Source: Nectonema munidae (lineage: Eukaryota; Nematomorpha; Nectonematoida; Nectonematidae). Taken from it: 64,000 nucleotides of DNA. Every line of letters starts with the position of its first letter. The first letter of the stretch is position 1. Both the position numbers and the translations under genes were made by a program. The notes beneath the pieces are model-generated. The model had not been told where the DNA came from, did not search any database, and saw only the letters and a program-made list of their open reading frames with translations. Positions 53,917 to 64,000 of this stretch are shown piece by piece. The stretch covers positions 1 to 64,000 of the forward strand of contig JAUIRK010000920.1 in NCBI GenBank assembly GCA_030549495.1. The letters are read 5' to 3'.

Positions 53917-54717
53917 TTAAAGTTTTTTGTATTTTTGGTATAGTTTATCACGACTTTTAATCATTTCTAATATTTCTACACTTACCCATGGCTTATAATT
54001 ATGCATGCATTTATTTAATTTTATAGTTTTTGTTGAATCTTTCAATAAGTAAGATATTTTTTTAGTTATATTGCTTAATAAAATCTCAGGATTCATATTC
54101 TCTTTTGTATCCGTAAACCATTCAGTTACGGCAGCTAGGGATTGGAACAGTTTTATATTTAATTTTTTGATATTTGCTTTTGTTTCGACTTTTTGGAGTT
54201 TAAAATCTATAGATAAAAGTATAGGTATATGATCTGAAAAATGAGTCATGCAATTAAAAGCAGAAAAATTATTGTAATTGTTACTGAAGAAGAAATTGTC
54301 AATTAAAGTATTAGATTGCAATCTTGTAGGTGAAGTTATAGCCGGTATCATAAAGTTTGAAAGAATTAGACTAAAGAATCTATTTACATGAGAATTAGAA
54401 AGTTTCAACAAATCAAATTTGAAATCTCCGCAAAAGAGGTTATATGAGTTTTTATCTAGATTAGTTAAAAGTTTTTCAAAAAACATTAGAAATTCATCAA
54501 TTTTTTCATTTGAGCGCGAAGGTAATCTGTATATATTGTGTACTATTATTTTTTTATTATTCATATTATCAGATATTATTATTGACTGGTACTCAAATGA
54601 ATTGTTACAAAATTCAGTACTACCCAATGTGGAACAAAGATATTGATTAACAAAAAACATAAGTCCTCCATGTGATGAGGCTTTGCTGGGGACTTCAAAA
54701 TTAATAAAGTTTTTCAA
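53917..54717 (-). pseudogene. LINE endonuclease domain, N-terminally truncated
   Basis: 266 residues with SSHGGLMFFV, HNIYRLPSRS, LFCGDFKFDLLK (GDFN-type motif), TLIDNFFFS and THFSDHIPILLSID (SDH catalytic motif). The first strand with the N motif is missing. Confidence 0.8.
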
Positions 54718-54759
54718 TACATAACAGTTATTTATAGTTTACATAACAGACTTATGTAA

Positions 54760-55455
54760 ACTATAAGTCTTATTTTTAACGGAAAAATATTTTTTGTACG
54801 ATATAGAATACCAATTATTCACATGTTGATTAAATTGATCAACATGTTGATTAAATTTTAGTTTCTTATCTATAGCCTAATATATTAAATCTTTCTACCA
54901 ACTTGTATTTCGGTGTGAATTAAGAAACTTTTATCAATTTTGGGTTTATTAGAGATTATTATATATTTTGCTTTAACTTTATTTATCAAAAAGTGGTTAT
55001 TTTCACACCAATCAAAAAATAAATTTAGTTCTGAATTTTACTTATTGGAATTGAGATAAGTGTTGTTTTTTATTTTAGATAGAGAATGGATCCTGAGAAA
55101 GTTTGACTTTTTTAAATATGAAGAGAATAAAAATAGTGAACTTTTACTCAAATTAGAATTGAAAAAAATTTTGATTAGAGAGGAAAGGCTTAATCGATCA
55201 AAAGCTTTTGAAAGGTAAAAGAAGAAGAAGAGTGCCGCATCGTTCTTTTTCTCCAAAATCTCAATCATTTTTCCCACTAAATTCGAATGATATGCTTTAT
55301 TTGAGTATTTATTTCTAAATCCAAACTGATAAACATTGATGTATTTGATTGAAATTATATATGCATTAAATTGTTTATTAATAAACTTTTCAAATATTTT
55401 TGACAATGATGGTATTATGAAAATAGGTCAATAATTTTCAATTAAAATTTACCTT
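54760..55455 (-). mobile_element. Older LINE of the same family, reverse transcriptase part
   Basis: SKIFEKFINKQFNAYI, YQFGFRNKYSNKAYHSNLVG and FFFYLSKAFDRLS parallel the younger copy next door. The palm is cut short by a deletion near 55080. Its other part continues at 59660 after a 4.2-kb LINE insertion. A short direct repeat of TGATTAAATT occurs near 54830-54860. Confidence 0.7.
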
Positions 55456-56329
55456 TTTTTTATAAATAGGTAGGTAGGTAGGTAGAGATGTCAAAGCACT
55501 GTCAAATTTAATTGATATGCTTGCAAAATTGCTTGATGAGGTTAGAAGAAGACTGTGGTCTACTAGTTGTCAGGAATGTTCTAAAAAGAGAGGAAGATGA
55601 AGTGGAAGATTATGTGACTTAGTGAAATTGAGTGTATAGCAAGGGATCAATTGTGCAAAAAAGTGAGGATGCGAGGTTTAGGAGTTTATGGTGAGTGAGG
55701 ATTTCATTTATGTCAGTGGGAAAATGGTTTAGCATTGCCACGCATGTATTTATGAAGTTGTGTCGGTGGGAGATAAAATAAGGGCAAAGAAAAGCTAGAT
55801 GATATGGTGTTTCAGAAGGAGCGTTGCAAAAACGACAGGTTTTGTTGTCTATGAGTTTTATTTGATAAAGGTAGGACTTGCAGGAGCAGTGACCGGAAAG
55901 CCACCTTATGAGAGTTCGGGAGAATGTGAATTTGTCTGTCAGCCAGGATTGATGAACTGCATCAAGATCGGTGATGCTGGATACAAAAGGATTTGTAGAA
56001 TCGGGAAGAGACTTCTGCCATTGGCTTCGAGTGTGCCGGGTGAGGTAGAGTAAGAAGACATCCAGGTTGAGGGAGGTCAGAGATGAGGTGCAAGTTTTTT
56101 TTATAGTTTATTTGGCTAGGTAATCAACGTGTGTGTTTTCGGTGATGTTAGAGTGGGCGGGGCACCAGAGAATAGAGATTTTAAAGTGTGCAGATAGAAA
56201 GCGCAGTTTGGAGAAAAGTGTAGAAGCAAAAAAGGGTATGCTTATGTAGAGGTGCAAGTCTAGTACAAGATTTTGGCAGTCTGTATAGAAGTGTATGTAT
56301 GTAAAGTCTTTAAATGCGTTGATGTGTTG

Positions 56330-57097
56330 TTAGATGTGCTCGCATGAGACAATTATTGCTTGACATTCGGCGTCGTATGTTGTGGTGAGGCGGTTCAAGG
56401 AAAAACCTATAGAGAAAAAAGGAGATAGAGAGTCGCCCAAGTGAAAAGCAAAGGTGAGTGCGCATTTTTTCTGTGTTTTGGCAGCATCAGTGAAAATCCT
56501 CAAGGTAGCGAGAGTAGAGTGTAGCCTTAGGTGCTTTATGTGCGCAGCTGCAAGGTTTTTGGTTGTGAGAATTGTTATGTTAAACGGGAGAGGCGAAGAG
56601 GGGTGTAATAGTGTGGTTGGGTGTACTTTTGGATGCGTCATATACCTGTGTAGCTCGGGGAGGGATGTGCGTAGTAGTATTGTATAGAAGTGTGAAGGGT
56701 CGTGTAGTATGTTTACAGGAAAGGCTGAGGTTGGAGGTAGTAATGATCTGTATGTAATGATGTAGCGACGGATAAGTGTATCTTTTAGTTGGATTAGTAA
56801 AAGTTTGCATTTCAGCATAATTTCTAAGATGAGCGTAGAAGTTGTGCAATGCGCTTTGGAGATTATCAGAAGGCTAAGACGGTGGGTTTTGCGCAGAAAG
56901 GTGAGGGTGGAAGGGTGAGCAAGTGATGAGCCCCATGAAAGAATGCCGTATTGGATTACGGGAAGAATGATGGATTTGTAGATGAAGAGGAAATGGTGCA
57001 TGCTCATGCCCCATTTGTATGAGATGGCATTTTTTAGTTGGAAAAGAGTTTGAGACAGCTTTGTATATGTGTTTTTGAAGTGGATGGACCATTTCAA
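56330..57097 (-). pseudogene. LINE reverse transcriptase C-terminus plus RNase H
   Basis: 255 residues. The N-terminal half follows the reverse transcriptase (LFQLKNAISYKWG, PVIQYGILSWGSSL). The C-terminal part is RNase H-like, with TDAAKTQ (first Asp) and YDAECQAIIV (Glu and the helix after it). RNase H removes the RNA template strand in such elements. Confidence 0.8.
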
Positions 57098-57850
57098 GTT
57101 TGTCTGGAAGGTGAGACCGAGGTATTTGATGGAATGTGATGGTTGGATGATAATGTTCTGATCGAGAAGTAGGGGTAAGTGTGGTGAATGCTTCTGTGAG
57201 AAGTGAATGAGGGAGGTTTTTGAGGCGTTAAAGAATATTTTGGATGTTTCAGCGTTGAATTTAAGAATGTTAAATAGTGAGCTAATGTGATTAAGGTTTT
57301 CGGATTGAGTGTTATTAGAGAAGGAGAAAAGGAGGTCGTCGGAATAGCACTGAGAGAAATGTGCTTCTTTTCCAAGAAGTTCTAAAAGAGGGTTAATAAG
57401 GATTAACCAAAGAATGTCGGAGAGGCATCCTCCCTGGGGAGTAGAAAAATAGAGTGAATAGACGGCGCAAAAAGGCTTATGTCAAAAGATTAGGCAATGA
57501 TTCTGTAGGTAGTTGTTGATGAACTTAATAATGTACTGTGGGTATTGCTTTCGATGCTTGTTGAGGATGATGGCAGGGTGCCAGGCTCGGTTGAATGCGT
57601 TGTTAATGTCAAGAAGGAGAACTGAAGCCGTTTTTCAGGAAGATATGGAGTGATCTAGGTATTGAGTGAGATTTGATAAGGCAGATTCGGTATTTCTGTG
57701 AGGTAGATAAGAAAACTGTAATGGATGGATAAGGTTATTATTAGAGATGTAAGGATTTAATCTTTTTCTGATTATTTTTTCAAGTATTTTGCCTAAGGTC
57801 GGGAGGATGGTTATTGGACGCCAGTTTTTAAGAATGGACAAATCTTTGTT
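57098..57850 (-). pseudogene. LINE reverse transcriptase core
   Basis: Pieces in different frames: KNWRPITILPTLGKILEKII, LQFSYLPHRNTESALSN, a PQGG turn (TPQGGCLSDILW), and QCYSDDLLFSF at about 57330. The catalytic box reads YSDD, not the usual YADD/FADD. Stops separate the pieces. Confidence 0.75.
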
Positions 57851-58063
57851 AGGTTTGGGTAGGAATAGGAGTTTGCCTATTTTCCATATAGAAGGAAAAA
57901 GGGTGTTCTGTAAAGACGCGTTGAATATGAGGAAGAGGTGGGTGTGTAGAAGATGAAATGATTTTTTGATGTGAGTAGCTGTAATTGTGTCTAAGCTGGG
58001 AGTGGAACTGGTTTTGAGTGAGTTGACTGCCTGAGATAGCTCTATTAATGTAATAAGGGGAAA

Positions 58064-58411
58064 CTAAAGGTGACTTAGCGAGGATGTAAGTGTTTGTGAA
58101 AGTGAGCGTAAGGCAGCGTGATGAGAGTCATCGAAGTGAGGATCATCAGCGGGGAAGATGGATGAAAGGAAAGGTGGATTCCTGAGAATTTTTTCAGTGT
58201 CTGTGTGTGGTAGAATGTGACTAATGTCCGCAGAGTGTTTTTTTGATTTTGTGAGTGTCTTTATTAAGGACCAGGGGTTGGATGTTACGTTGGAAGTGTA
58301 TTTGATCCAAGCGTCTCTCTTTGCCTTTTTAAGAGAGGATCGATAGAGATGTCGTGTCTGTGAGTAGGATGAAATGTTGGACTCTGAAGGGTCTTTTCTT
58401 AATTTGTTCAA
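58064..58411 (-). pseudogene. LINE connector region
   Basis: 115 residues: YRSSLKKAKRDAWIKYTSNV then NPWSLIKTLTK, the usual Lys-rich connector between endonuclease and reverse transcriptase of this LINE group. Confidence 0.7.
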
Positions 58412-58555
58412 GGCATGGCGGAGATTTTATTTTTGTTGGGTTAAAGCTGTAGTCCAAAAGTAAGCGTGTTTTCTTCTTGGGAAGGGGTCGGAGGGGGTGG
58501 AACAAGAGATGGCAGATGAAATCGTGTTGTTGATTTTGAGCGCGGCAGCATCTAT

Positions 58556-58915
58556 TTAGGTGGAGGTAGATAGTGCAGGTGTGTGTTTAGGTAGATTTCT
58601 AGCGAGCGTTCGGAGGAATGTGAGCCAGTGAATGTGCTTTACAGATGTTGTTGGAGGGCGCGTATGATAGGCTGTGGTAAAATCGAACTGAAACGTGATG
58701 TAGTGGTGGTCAGATGCGGATGTTTGATCTGAGATGGCCCAGTTGGAAATGAGGTTGTATGTGTTTGGTGTAGCAAGAGTGAGATCAATGTGTGATGAAA
58801 CTATGTTATTTTGGACAATTTTAAGAAAGGTTGGGTTCTTGGAGTTATCACATATGTGAAGATTGTGTTGTGTGATGAAAGAGAGAGATTGCATGCCGCG
58901 TATGTTTTCTTTCAC
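58556..58915 (-). pseudogene. LINE endonuclease, C-terminal part
   Basis: 119 residues: SHIDLTLATPNTYNLISNW and ASDHHYITFQFD, the catalytic SDH with its preceding DLT strand. The upstream part (from about 59340) is in the same strand with stops. Confidence 0.75.
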
Positions 58916-59659
58916 GTCCCAAAGAAGAGATCAAGCGTTGCAGTCTGTAGAAATTATCAGATGATATGAGCTTGAGAGCGATGCTGTGTATGTCTTGGCT
59001 TGATTTAGAGCGTGTGTAAATTCGTCTGTGAATGCTTTTGAATTGGAAGGAGGTGAGTAGTAGGAGCAGAAAAGAAGGGGGGAATTAGGGGAGAAAATGA
59101 TCGCAAAAACAAATTGCTGTGATGAGAATTGCCTAAGAAATGTGAAGCGTAGTGTGGACCTTATAAGTATACATGCTGAGTAGTATGTTAGAGGTGTAAT
59201 GTAAAGGGAGGTGTATTCATTCGTATGTGATGGAAAGGAAAGTTTATGTTTGTAAGGTTCATTGAGAGAAAAAACATCTTAAAATGAAGAGCATAAGACG
59301 TTGAGTAGGTTTGACCAGCCAAGGGTGCAATGATTAGTGTTGATGTGCAGTATGTTTAGCATAAAAAGTTTTTGATTATGTTAGAATGTGCATCGCTTAG
59401 GTTTTTGGTGTGTTGTATTCGAAATGGGCATTTGTCATATGTAGAGGAGTTGTGTTGATGACAATTGAAGCAGGACAGTTTGGAGGGATCATTAATAAAA
59501 ATGCACGTGGTGCTATGGCCTCTGTTGCCGCAGTGGTTGCAGTGTGGAGATGAGGATTTAGATTTTAATGTTGTGTGGTGGAATTTTAGACAGTTGACAC
59601 ATTGCGTAAGACATGATTTGAAGATTCTAGACTGAAGAATTGTGTGGTTTAGAATGATT

Positions 59660-61000
59660 TTAGGATTAGAAATTATAAGTCTCGTAATTAGAAAAAAATT
59701 GTTAAAAAGAATAAGTTATCGGGATTTAAATAATTAGAAAAAATCTAACTAAAAAATCTATTAATATTTGAATTAGTTCGTTTAAATAAATCAAAATTAA
59801 AATCTCCATAGAAAAGATTAAATTAATTTCTATCAATATTGTTTAGTAGTTTTTCAAAAAAGATTAAAAAATTAAATTATTTCTTTACAAATAGATGGTA
59901 ATCTGTATATATTGTGTACAATAAGTTTTTTGAAAATAGATATTTACACTATTAAAGATTGATATTCAAATGAATTGAAAAAAAACTCGCTACAACCTAA
60001 TCAAGCACATAAATTATTGCGGACAAAGAACATGAGTCCACCATGTAGTGAAGCTCTTCTAGGAGTATTGAAAGTAGTAAATCCTATTAACCTATATTGA
60101 ATTTTTCTTCAACATACCATTTTTGTAAACATATTAGAGGTTTGGTTATGAACTCACTTAATTTATATATAAGTTTGTGAGTTCATTAAACTTGCTATAT
60201 AAAGATTGAACATTTAAGCTCAAAATATTATTTTCATACAATTTTATTAATTTTTGGTCTAGATATATATTATGTGATTTTTTTAGTTTATTTGTGTCAA
60301 AAAATATTGTTATCGACAATGAAACGTTTATTTTTGTTAATGATGAGTTATTGTTATACTTTTAAACTACTGCAGTTCTTTTTGTACATAAGGACATAAG
60401 AAATTCATAATTTGATATCTCTTGATTATATTTTTGGCAAGTACAACATTTATGATAAGAAGGAAAATTGTTCACTCAAAAGCGTTGCTTTGTGAGGATA
60501 AGAGCAGTTTTTAAAAATGGTTGATTTAAGACATTTTGAAGAAATATGTCCAAACATTAACAGTTCGCAGAGAAGAAAGGCTTTGATTTCATAACTTGCA
60601 GCATAAAATAAAAGCTAAAATCCTTTGTAATAAGCCAAATCAGAGGATAACTTAAAAACATCAATTTTTGATCAATATGTATATTTTTTGTAAAAAGAAG
60701 ATCCAAATTTTGTCTACCATCGCCTTTATATCTTCGTTTATATCTAGTATTAGTTTAATTACATAAGATGTATGTTCTTAGGTATAACAAATGAGATTTT
60801 TCGTATTAAAACCTTGATTTTTTTAAACTCAATGTCATTATTATTAGAGAGTAAATTTTCCAATTTTTTCTAAGCTGACTTCATCAGCAAAACGTATACT
60901 CAGTTTGTTTTTTATAGGTTTGCAAGGTAGAATTTTTACATTGTTTATGATTGATGTTGTTTTTTCTTTTACTTCTTTAATATTTAAGTTGTTTGAACTA
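59660..61000 (-). mobile_element. Older LINE, endonuclease part (continuation of 54760-55455)
   Basis: 59740-60130 parallels the endonuclease of the younger LINE at 54350-54720 (for example the AATCTGTATATATTGTGTAC and ATGAGTCCACCATG strings). Roughly 0.9 kb equivalent to the connector is missing. Beyond 60200 the similarity fades, with scattered LINE-like text to about 61000. Confidence 0.65.
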
Positions 61001-63129
61001 AGGTAAATTATTTTATTTTTTTTGGGGGATCTTTTTGGGCTACCTCAGCATAAGTAGTGATAGAGTTTGATGATTTATGTATTGCTTTTATATGTGTATC
61101 CAAACTCTCTTTCAGTGAGTATATCATTTCTCCTTCTTGAAATAGTAAACAGTAAGTAAAAATTGTTTTAATCTTCTTTTAAAAGGAAAAGCTTTAATGC
61201 GAGAAATTAGATAGAGTGTTTTTATACGAAGCTTCAAACATGTTTGGCTCTAGATCACAACTTGTAACTCTGGAAAGGAAGAAAAACCGTCAGTATTTAC
61301 AATACAATATCTGATATAAATTGAGAGTTTATTGCTTTTAGAGATCTTTTTAAAGACAATTTTAAAAGTACTATCAGTATTTTCAAACATATTAATGGTT
61401 GAGCAATCAACGTAAGTATTTTTCATTAATTGTTAAAAGATATCGATTTTAAACATCAGGACCTACTCTTATATATTATTGTTGGTTGTTTCTCTAAAGG
61501 TAAATTTATTTCCCAAGTTTTTCAACGAAATACCTTCACTACTACAAGTTCAACATAAAAAGAGAGAAAATCTATTGAAGAACTGTTAAGGCATTTCATA
61601 TTTAAATATTTGTCACAAAATTTATTTTTAATTGGTTTTTATGTTTGTTTAAATAAAATATTTAAAAGATAATTTTTTTCTATGAAAAAATTTATGGGAT
61701 CAGAACACATTTGATTCCATCAATTAGAATAGCAAACGGGAAATTTTTGGTAAACACTGCTCAAATCTTGGGCTATATGTCATTCACGCTCTTGGTTAGT
61801 TTGTTGGATATCAAAGTATTTCCATCCTTAAGGCTATATTCTCGTATTACGCTTCAAATGGTTTATCATAATTTTGTGATTTTGTTTTTAGGGATTAAGG
61901 GCCTTGGGGATCAAATCCTGACTTTCAAGTGTTTAACTGAGAGGTACACTATAACAACCATTGAGGCTCTACGCTCTTAGCATTTTTTGCGATATTATAA
62001 ATAAAATTTTAAGTAAAAGTAAGGATTTGATTTTATTCTATTTGTAATGCTGTACCTATAGATTATATAAAATCAGAAATCTAGAATAAAGTTTATTTAA
62101 GTAGAGACACTATTTTCAAACTAAAATACAAATATTAAATTTAAATTAATTACTTTTTAATTTTTTTTGTAATTTTTATGTAGTTCAATAATCACGTGCA
62201 TAAAAATGTTTACCCGAAAGTTTTTTCCCCTCTTTGTTAAAACTAGATCCATTTTTACTTTCAATACAGTTTCTAATCAAACTTTTTTTATAAGTAAGAA
62301 TCTAATATGTATTTTACATTAAACTTACCTTAAAATTTTCATGAATTTGAGTGCTCTATTATTTAAACCGCATCTCAATGAACTCAGTACTAAGATTTCG
62401 ACTTTTCTGCTTTTTTTTCACTGTAATTGTATATATTTGAAGAGCTTATTTTTTTTTATTTCATGAGTTATTTGCTTTACACTTATCATTAAAGGAAAAA
62501 ATGAATCTTAATTTTGTCCTATTTTGCCGCTCGTTGCCTTAGTCGACCTTTAAATTGGTCAACTGTTTATAGAGGCTATTGTCTAGTGAAAATATTGTTC
62601 AAAATTACTCTACAAATGAATTATAAATCTAAAATTAAGAATAAATTAACAGTTGATAAGAAGTTACATTTTATTACTTATCTTTTTCTATTTTATAGTG
62701 TATCACATATATATGAACGATGTAATTATTAATAACCATTAGGGGCGACCAATTTAGAAAAGTTTTACCGTAATATATTGCAATTACCTTTTTATATATT
62801 TTTTTGACTTATCTTAGTTGCTAGTGATCATATCAGTTGCAGATTGAAATGGGAGGAGAGGAGGAGGTGCAATCCAAATTTTTGTGCCTAATTATTTTAT
62901 ATTTTAATAAAATATAGTTTTCTTTTTTGAAAGAAGTTATAATTCATATTTGTATGGTGATATTAGTTAATATTCCTCTAATACGAGAGAAATAAGCTTT
63001 TGTATGTAGCTTGTTCAGAAATGTTTAATTTATAAATAAAAATGACTAAAATCGCTTTGGCAATTTTTTTTTGAATCCTTCTATCTCTCCTATCTCGGTA
63101 AAAACCATTTATAATTTTGCTTTTTTCAG
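61000..63129. other. Intergenic and intronic AT-rich stretch before ATP synthase beta
   Basis: The first exon of the ATP synthase beta gene must lie here or in a longer upstream intron, because the exon at 63130 starts in phase 1. No convincing ATG exon with a phase-1 donor was found. A short ORF at 61711-61980 has no recognised motif. Confidence 0.4.
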
Positions 63130-63868
63130 AATGTTTTTCAGCTCAAGCCACGGCTGTTAAAGCTCAAACTCCGTCAGCCAAATCTAAAGGAAACATAGTT
63201 GCTGTTATTGGTGCTGTTGTAGATGTTCAGTTTGATGAGGATCTACCTCCCATTCTAAACGCTCTTCATGTTTCTGGAAGAACACAAAAACTAGTGTTAG
63301 AAGTAGCTCAACATCTTGGTATATTTAAATTATTTGAATATGTGTATATATCAATTATAGATAGTGCGGGTATCATTTTGGTGGGAGGACTAAAATTTCG
63401 ATTACATAAAGCATTTATGTCTAGGCATTGCGGTTATTTTGACCGTAGTAATAAATAAAATGACAACTATATATTTCATAAACAAGTTTACAAAAATACT
63501 TATTTTTTATTTTTACCTATTAATAAATCTTTCAGTTGCAACTTTAATTCCTTGCTAGCTTTATTTCGCCACTTCTCTCAATGACAAATTTTTCGACATT
63601 GTGCAAGATATTTCTGATTTATAGTTGTCTTTTTGTTCTGATTCAAATCATCGTTAGGCATACTTGTTATACTTGTTCTTTTTTTTTTGATAGGCGATAA
63701 CGTTGTTAGGACCATTGCTATGGATGGAACAGAAGGTCTTGTGCGTGGTGATGAATGCATAGATACTGGAGCGCCTATTACGATTCCGGTTGGACCTGAA
63801 ACCCTTGGACGCATAATGAATGTCATTGGGGAGCCTATTGATGAACGCGGTCCTATTAAAACGAATAA
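63130..63868 (+). CDS. ATP5F1B: Mitochondrial ATP synthase subunit beta, two internal exons (partial)
   Basis: Exon 63130-63318 (phase 1 to 1) encodes the end of the transit region ([17 protein letters not shown]) and the N-terminal beta-barrel ([30 protein letters not shown]). Exon 63694-63868 (phase 1 to 2) continues [20 protein letters not shown], then [20 protein letters not shown] and PIDERGPI. The joined reading matches the highly conserved beta subunit, which forms the catalytic sites of F1 in the mitochondrial matrix. The P-loop (GGAGVGKT) lies in a later exon beyond the window. The first exon is missing. An ORF that reads on past 63318 is intron. Confidence 0.93.
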
Positions 63869-64000
63869 GTAATGCATGATAACATCCTTTTTTTATTCAT
63901 GCCCAAAATATTTCCGTTCGTTGCGTTTATCAGTGTTTATCTATAACATACATTTCTTAAAATGTATTTATAACATTCACCGCTACCATGGAAGGAGGCA

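Larger units (their letters stand above)
52080..54735 (-). mobile_element. LINE (CR1/Jockey-like), 5'-truncated, near-complete ORF2
   Basis: On the minus strand: endonuclease (53917-54717), connector (53403-53825) and reverse transcriptase (52687-53406), followed by a decayed C-terminal region to about 52150. Only a few frame breaks separate the parts, so it is the youngest-looking member of its family here. The endonuclease lacks its N-terminal start, meaning 5' truncation at about 54735. It abuts an older copy of the same family (54760-55455 and 59660-61000). Confidence 0.85.
55468..59655 (-). mobile_element. RNase H-bearing LINE (R1/I-like), 5'-truncated, inside an older LINE
   Basis: Clearly GC-richer than its surroundings. 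On the minus strand, in order: CCHC zinc knuckles of ORF1 (59400-59640: CNHCGNRGHSTTC, CFNCHQHNSSTYDKC), endonuclease beginning LHINTNHC at about 59340 with SDHHYITF at about 58700, reverse transcriptase (57450-57850), then RNase H (FTDAAKTQKKC ... YDAECQAI) at 56330-56520. The 3' end carries a short (TACC)n tail at 55468-55486. Several stops and frame changes break it. The host LINE resumes on both sides, so this one inserted later. Confidence 0.85.

Noticed and set aside
62514-62600. First exon of ATP synthase beta encoding a transit peptide
   Set aside because: The frame (FAARCLSRPLNW) is basic and plausible, but there is no ATG at its start and no phase-1 donor fitting the exon at 63130.

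Overview
The window is animal nuclear DNA: strongly AT-rich, with intron-split genes (GT/AG borders), long introns, a 289-bp (AC)n microsatellite and many non-LTR retrotransposons (LINEs) and hAT DNA transposons. Codon choice, the hAT and LINE types and the mitochondrial ATP synthase beta exons at the right edge fit an arthropod. A copepod is my loose guess, and nothing here proves it. No LTR element, Polinton, rRNA, CRISPR array or convincing free-standing tRNA gene was seen.

Layout. (1) 0.5-1.4 kb, plus strand: five exons, all joined in phase 1, of an unrecognised secreted or extracellular-type protein. (2) 3.4-4.1 kb: a short hAT. (3) 4.46-45.69 kb, minus strand: one 41-kb gene that I assembled by eye from 30 exons. 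Every junction is phase-consistent and the total is 3468 nt (1155 codons plus stop). It has an N-terminal FHA domain, a PP1-docking motif (KSVRF) with a following segment like that of Ki-67 and Repo-Man, a long Lys/Ser/Thr-rich middle with GVKALF-type motifs, and a C-terminal tail built from many phase-0 micro-exons rich in basic KRETR/PRKSRR-type motifs. This is the architecture of Ki-67, and it is the main find.

(4) The introns of this gene hold most of the mobile DNA. The last intron carries a three-level nest: a LINE interrupted by a long-TIR element, itself interrupted by an intact hAT with a 598-aa transposase and a perfect 8-bp target duplication. A tandem duplication (16.7-21.8 and 22.6-26.5 kb) has doubled a cassette of micro-exons, and each copy later received its own hAT. 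A LINE with a terminal zinc finger lies at 30.4-31.1 kb, a hAT BED-finger relic at 39.1 kb and a hAT MITE at 40.2-40.9 kb. (5) 46-62 kb is intergenic: a tRNA-like SINE head and a graveyard of LINEs, including a GC-richer RNase H-bearing LINE (55.5-59.65 kb) sitting inside an older LINE. (6) 63.13-63.87 kb, plus strand: two internal exons of the mitochondrial ATP synthase beta subunit, running off the right edge.

The strongest claims rest on exon phase consistency and visible motifs. Database homology, transcript support and organism identity could not be tested here.
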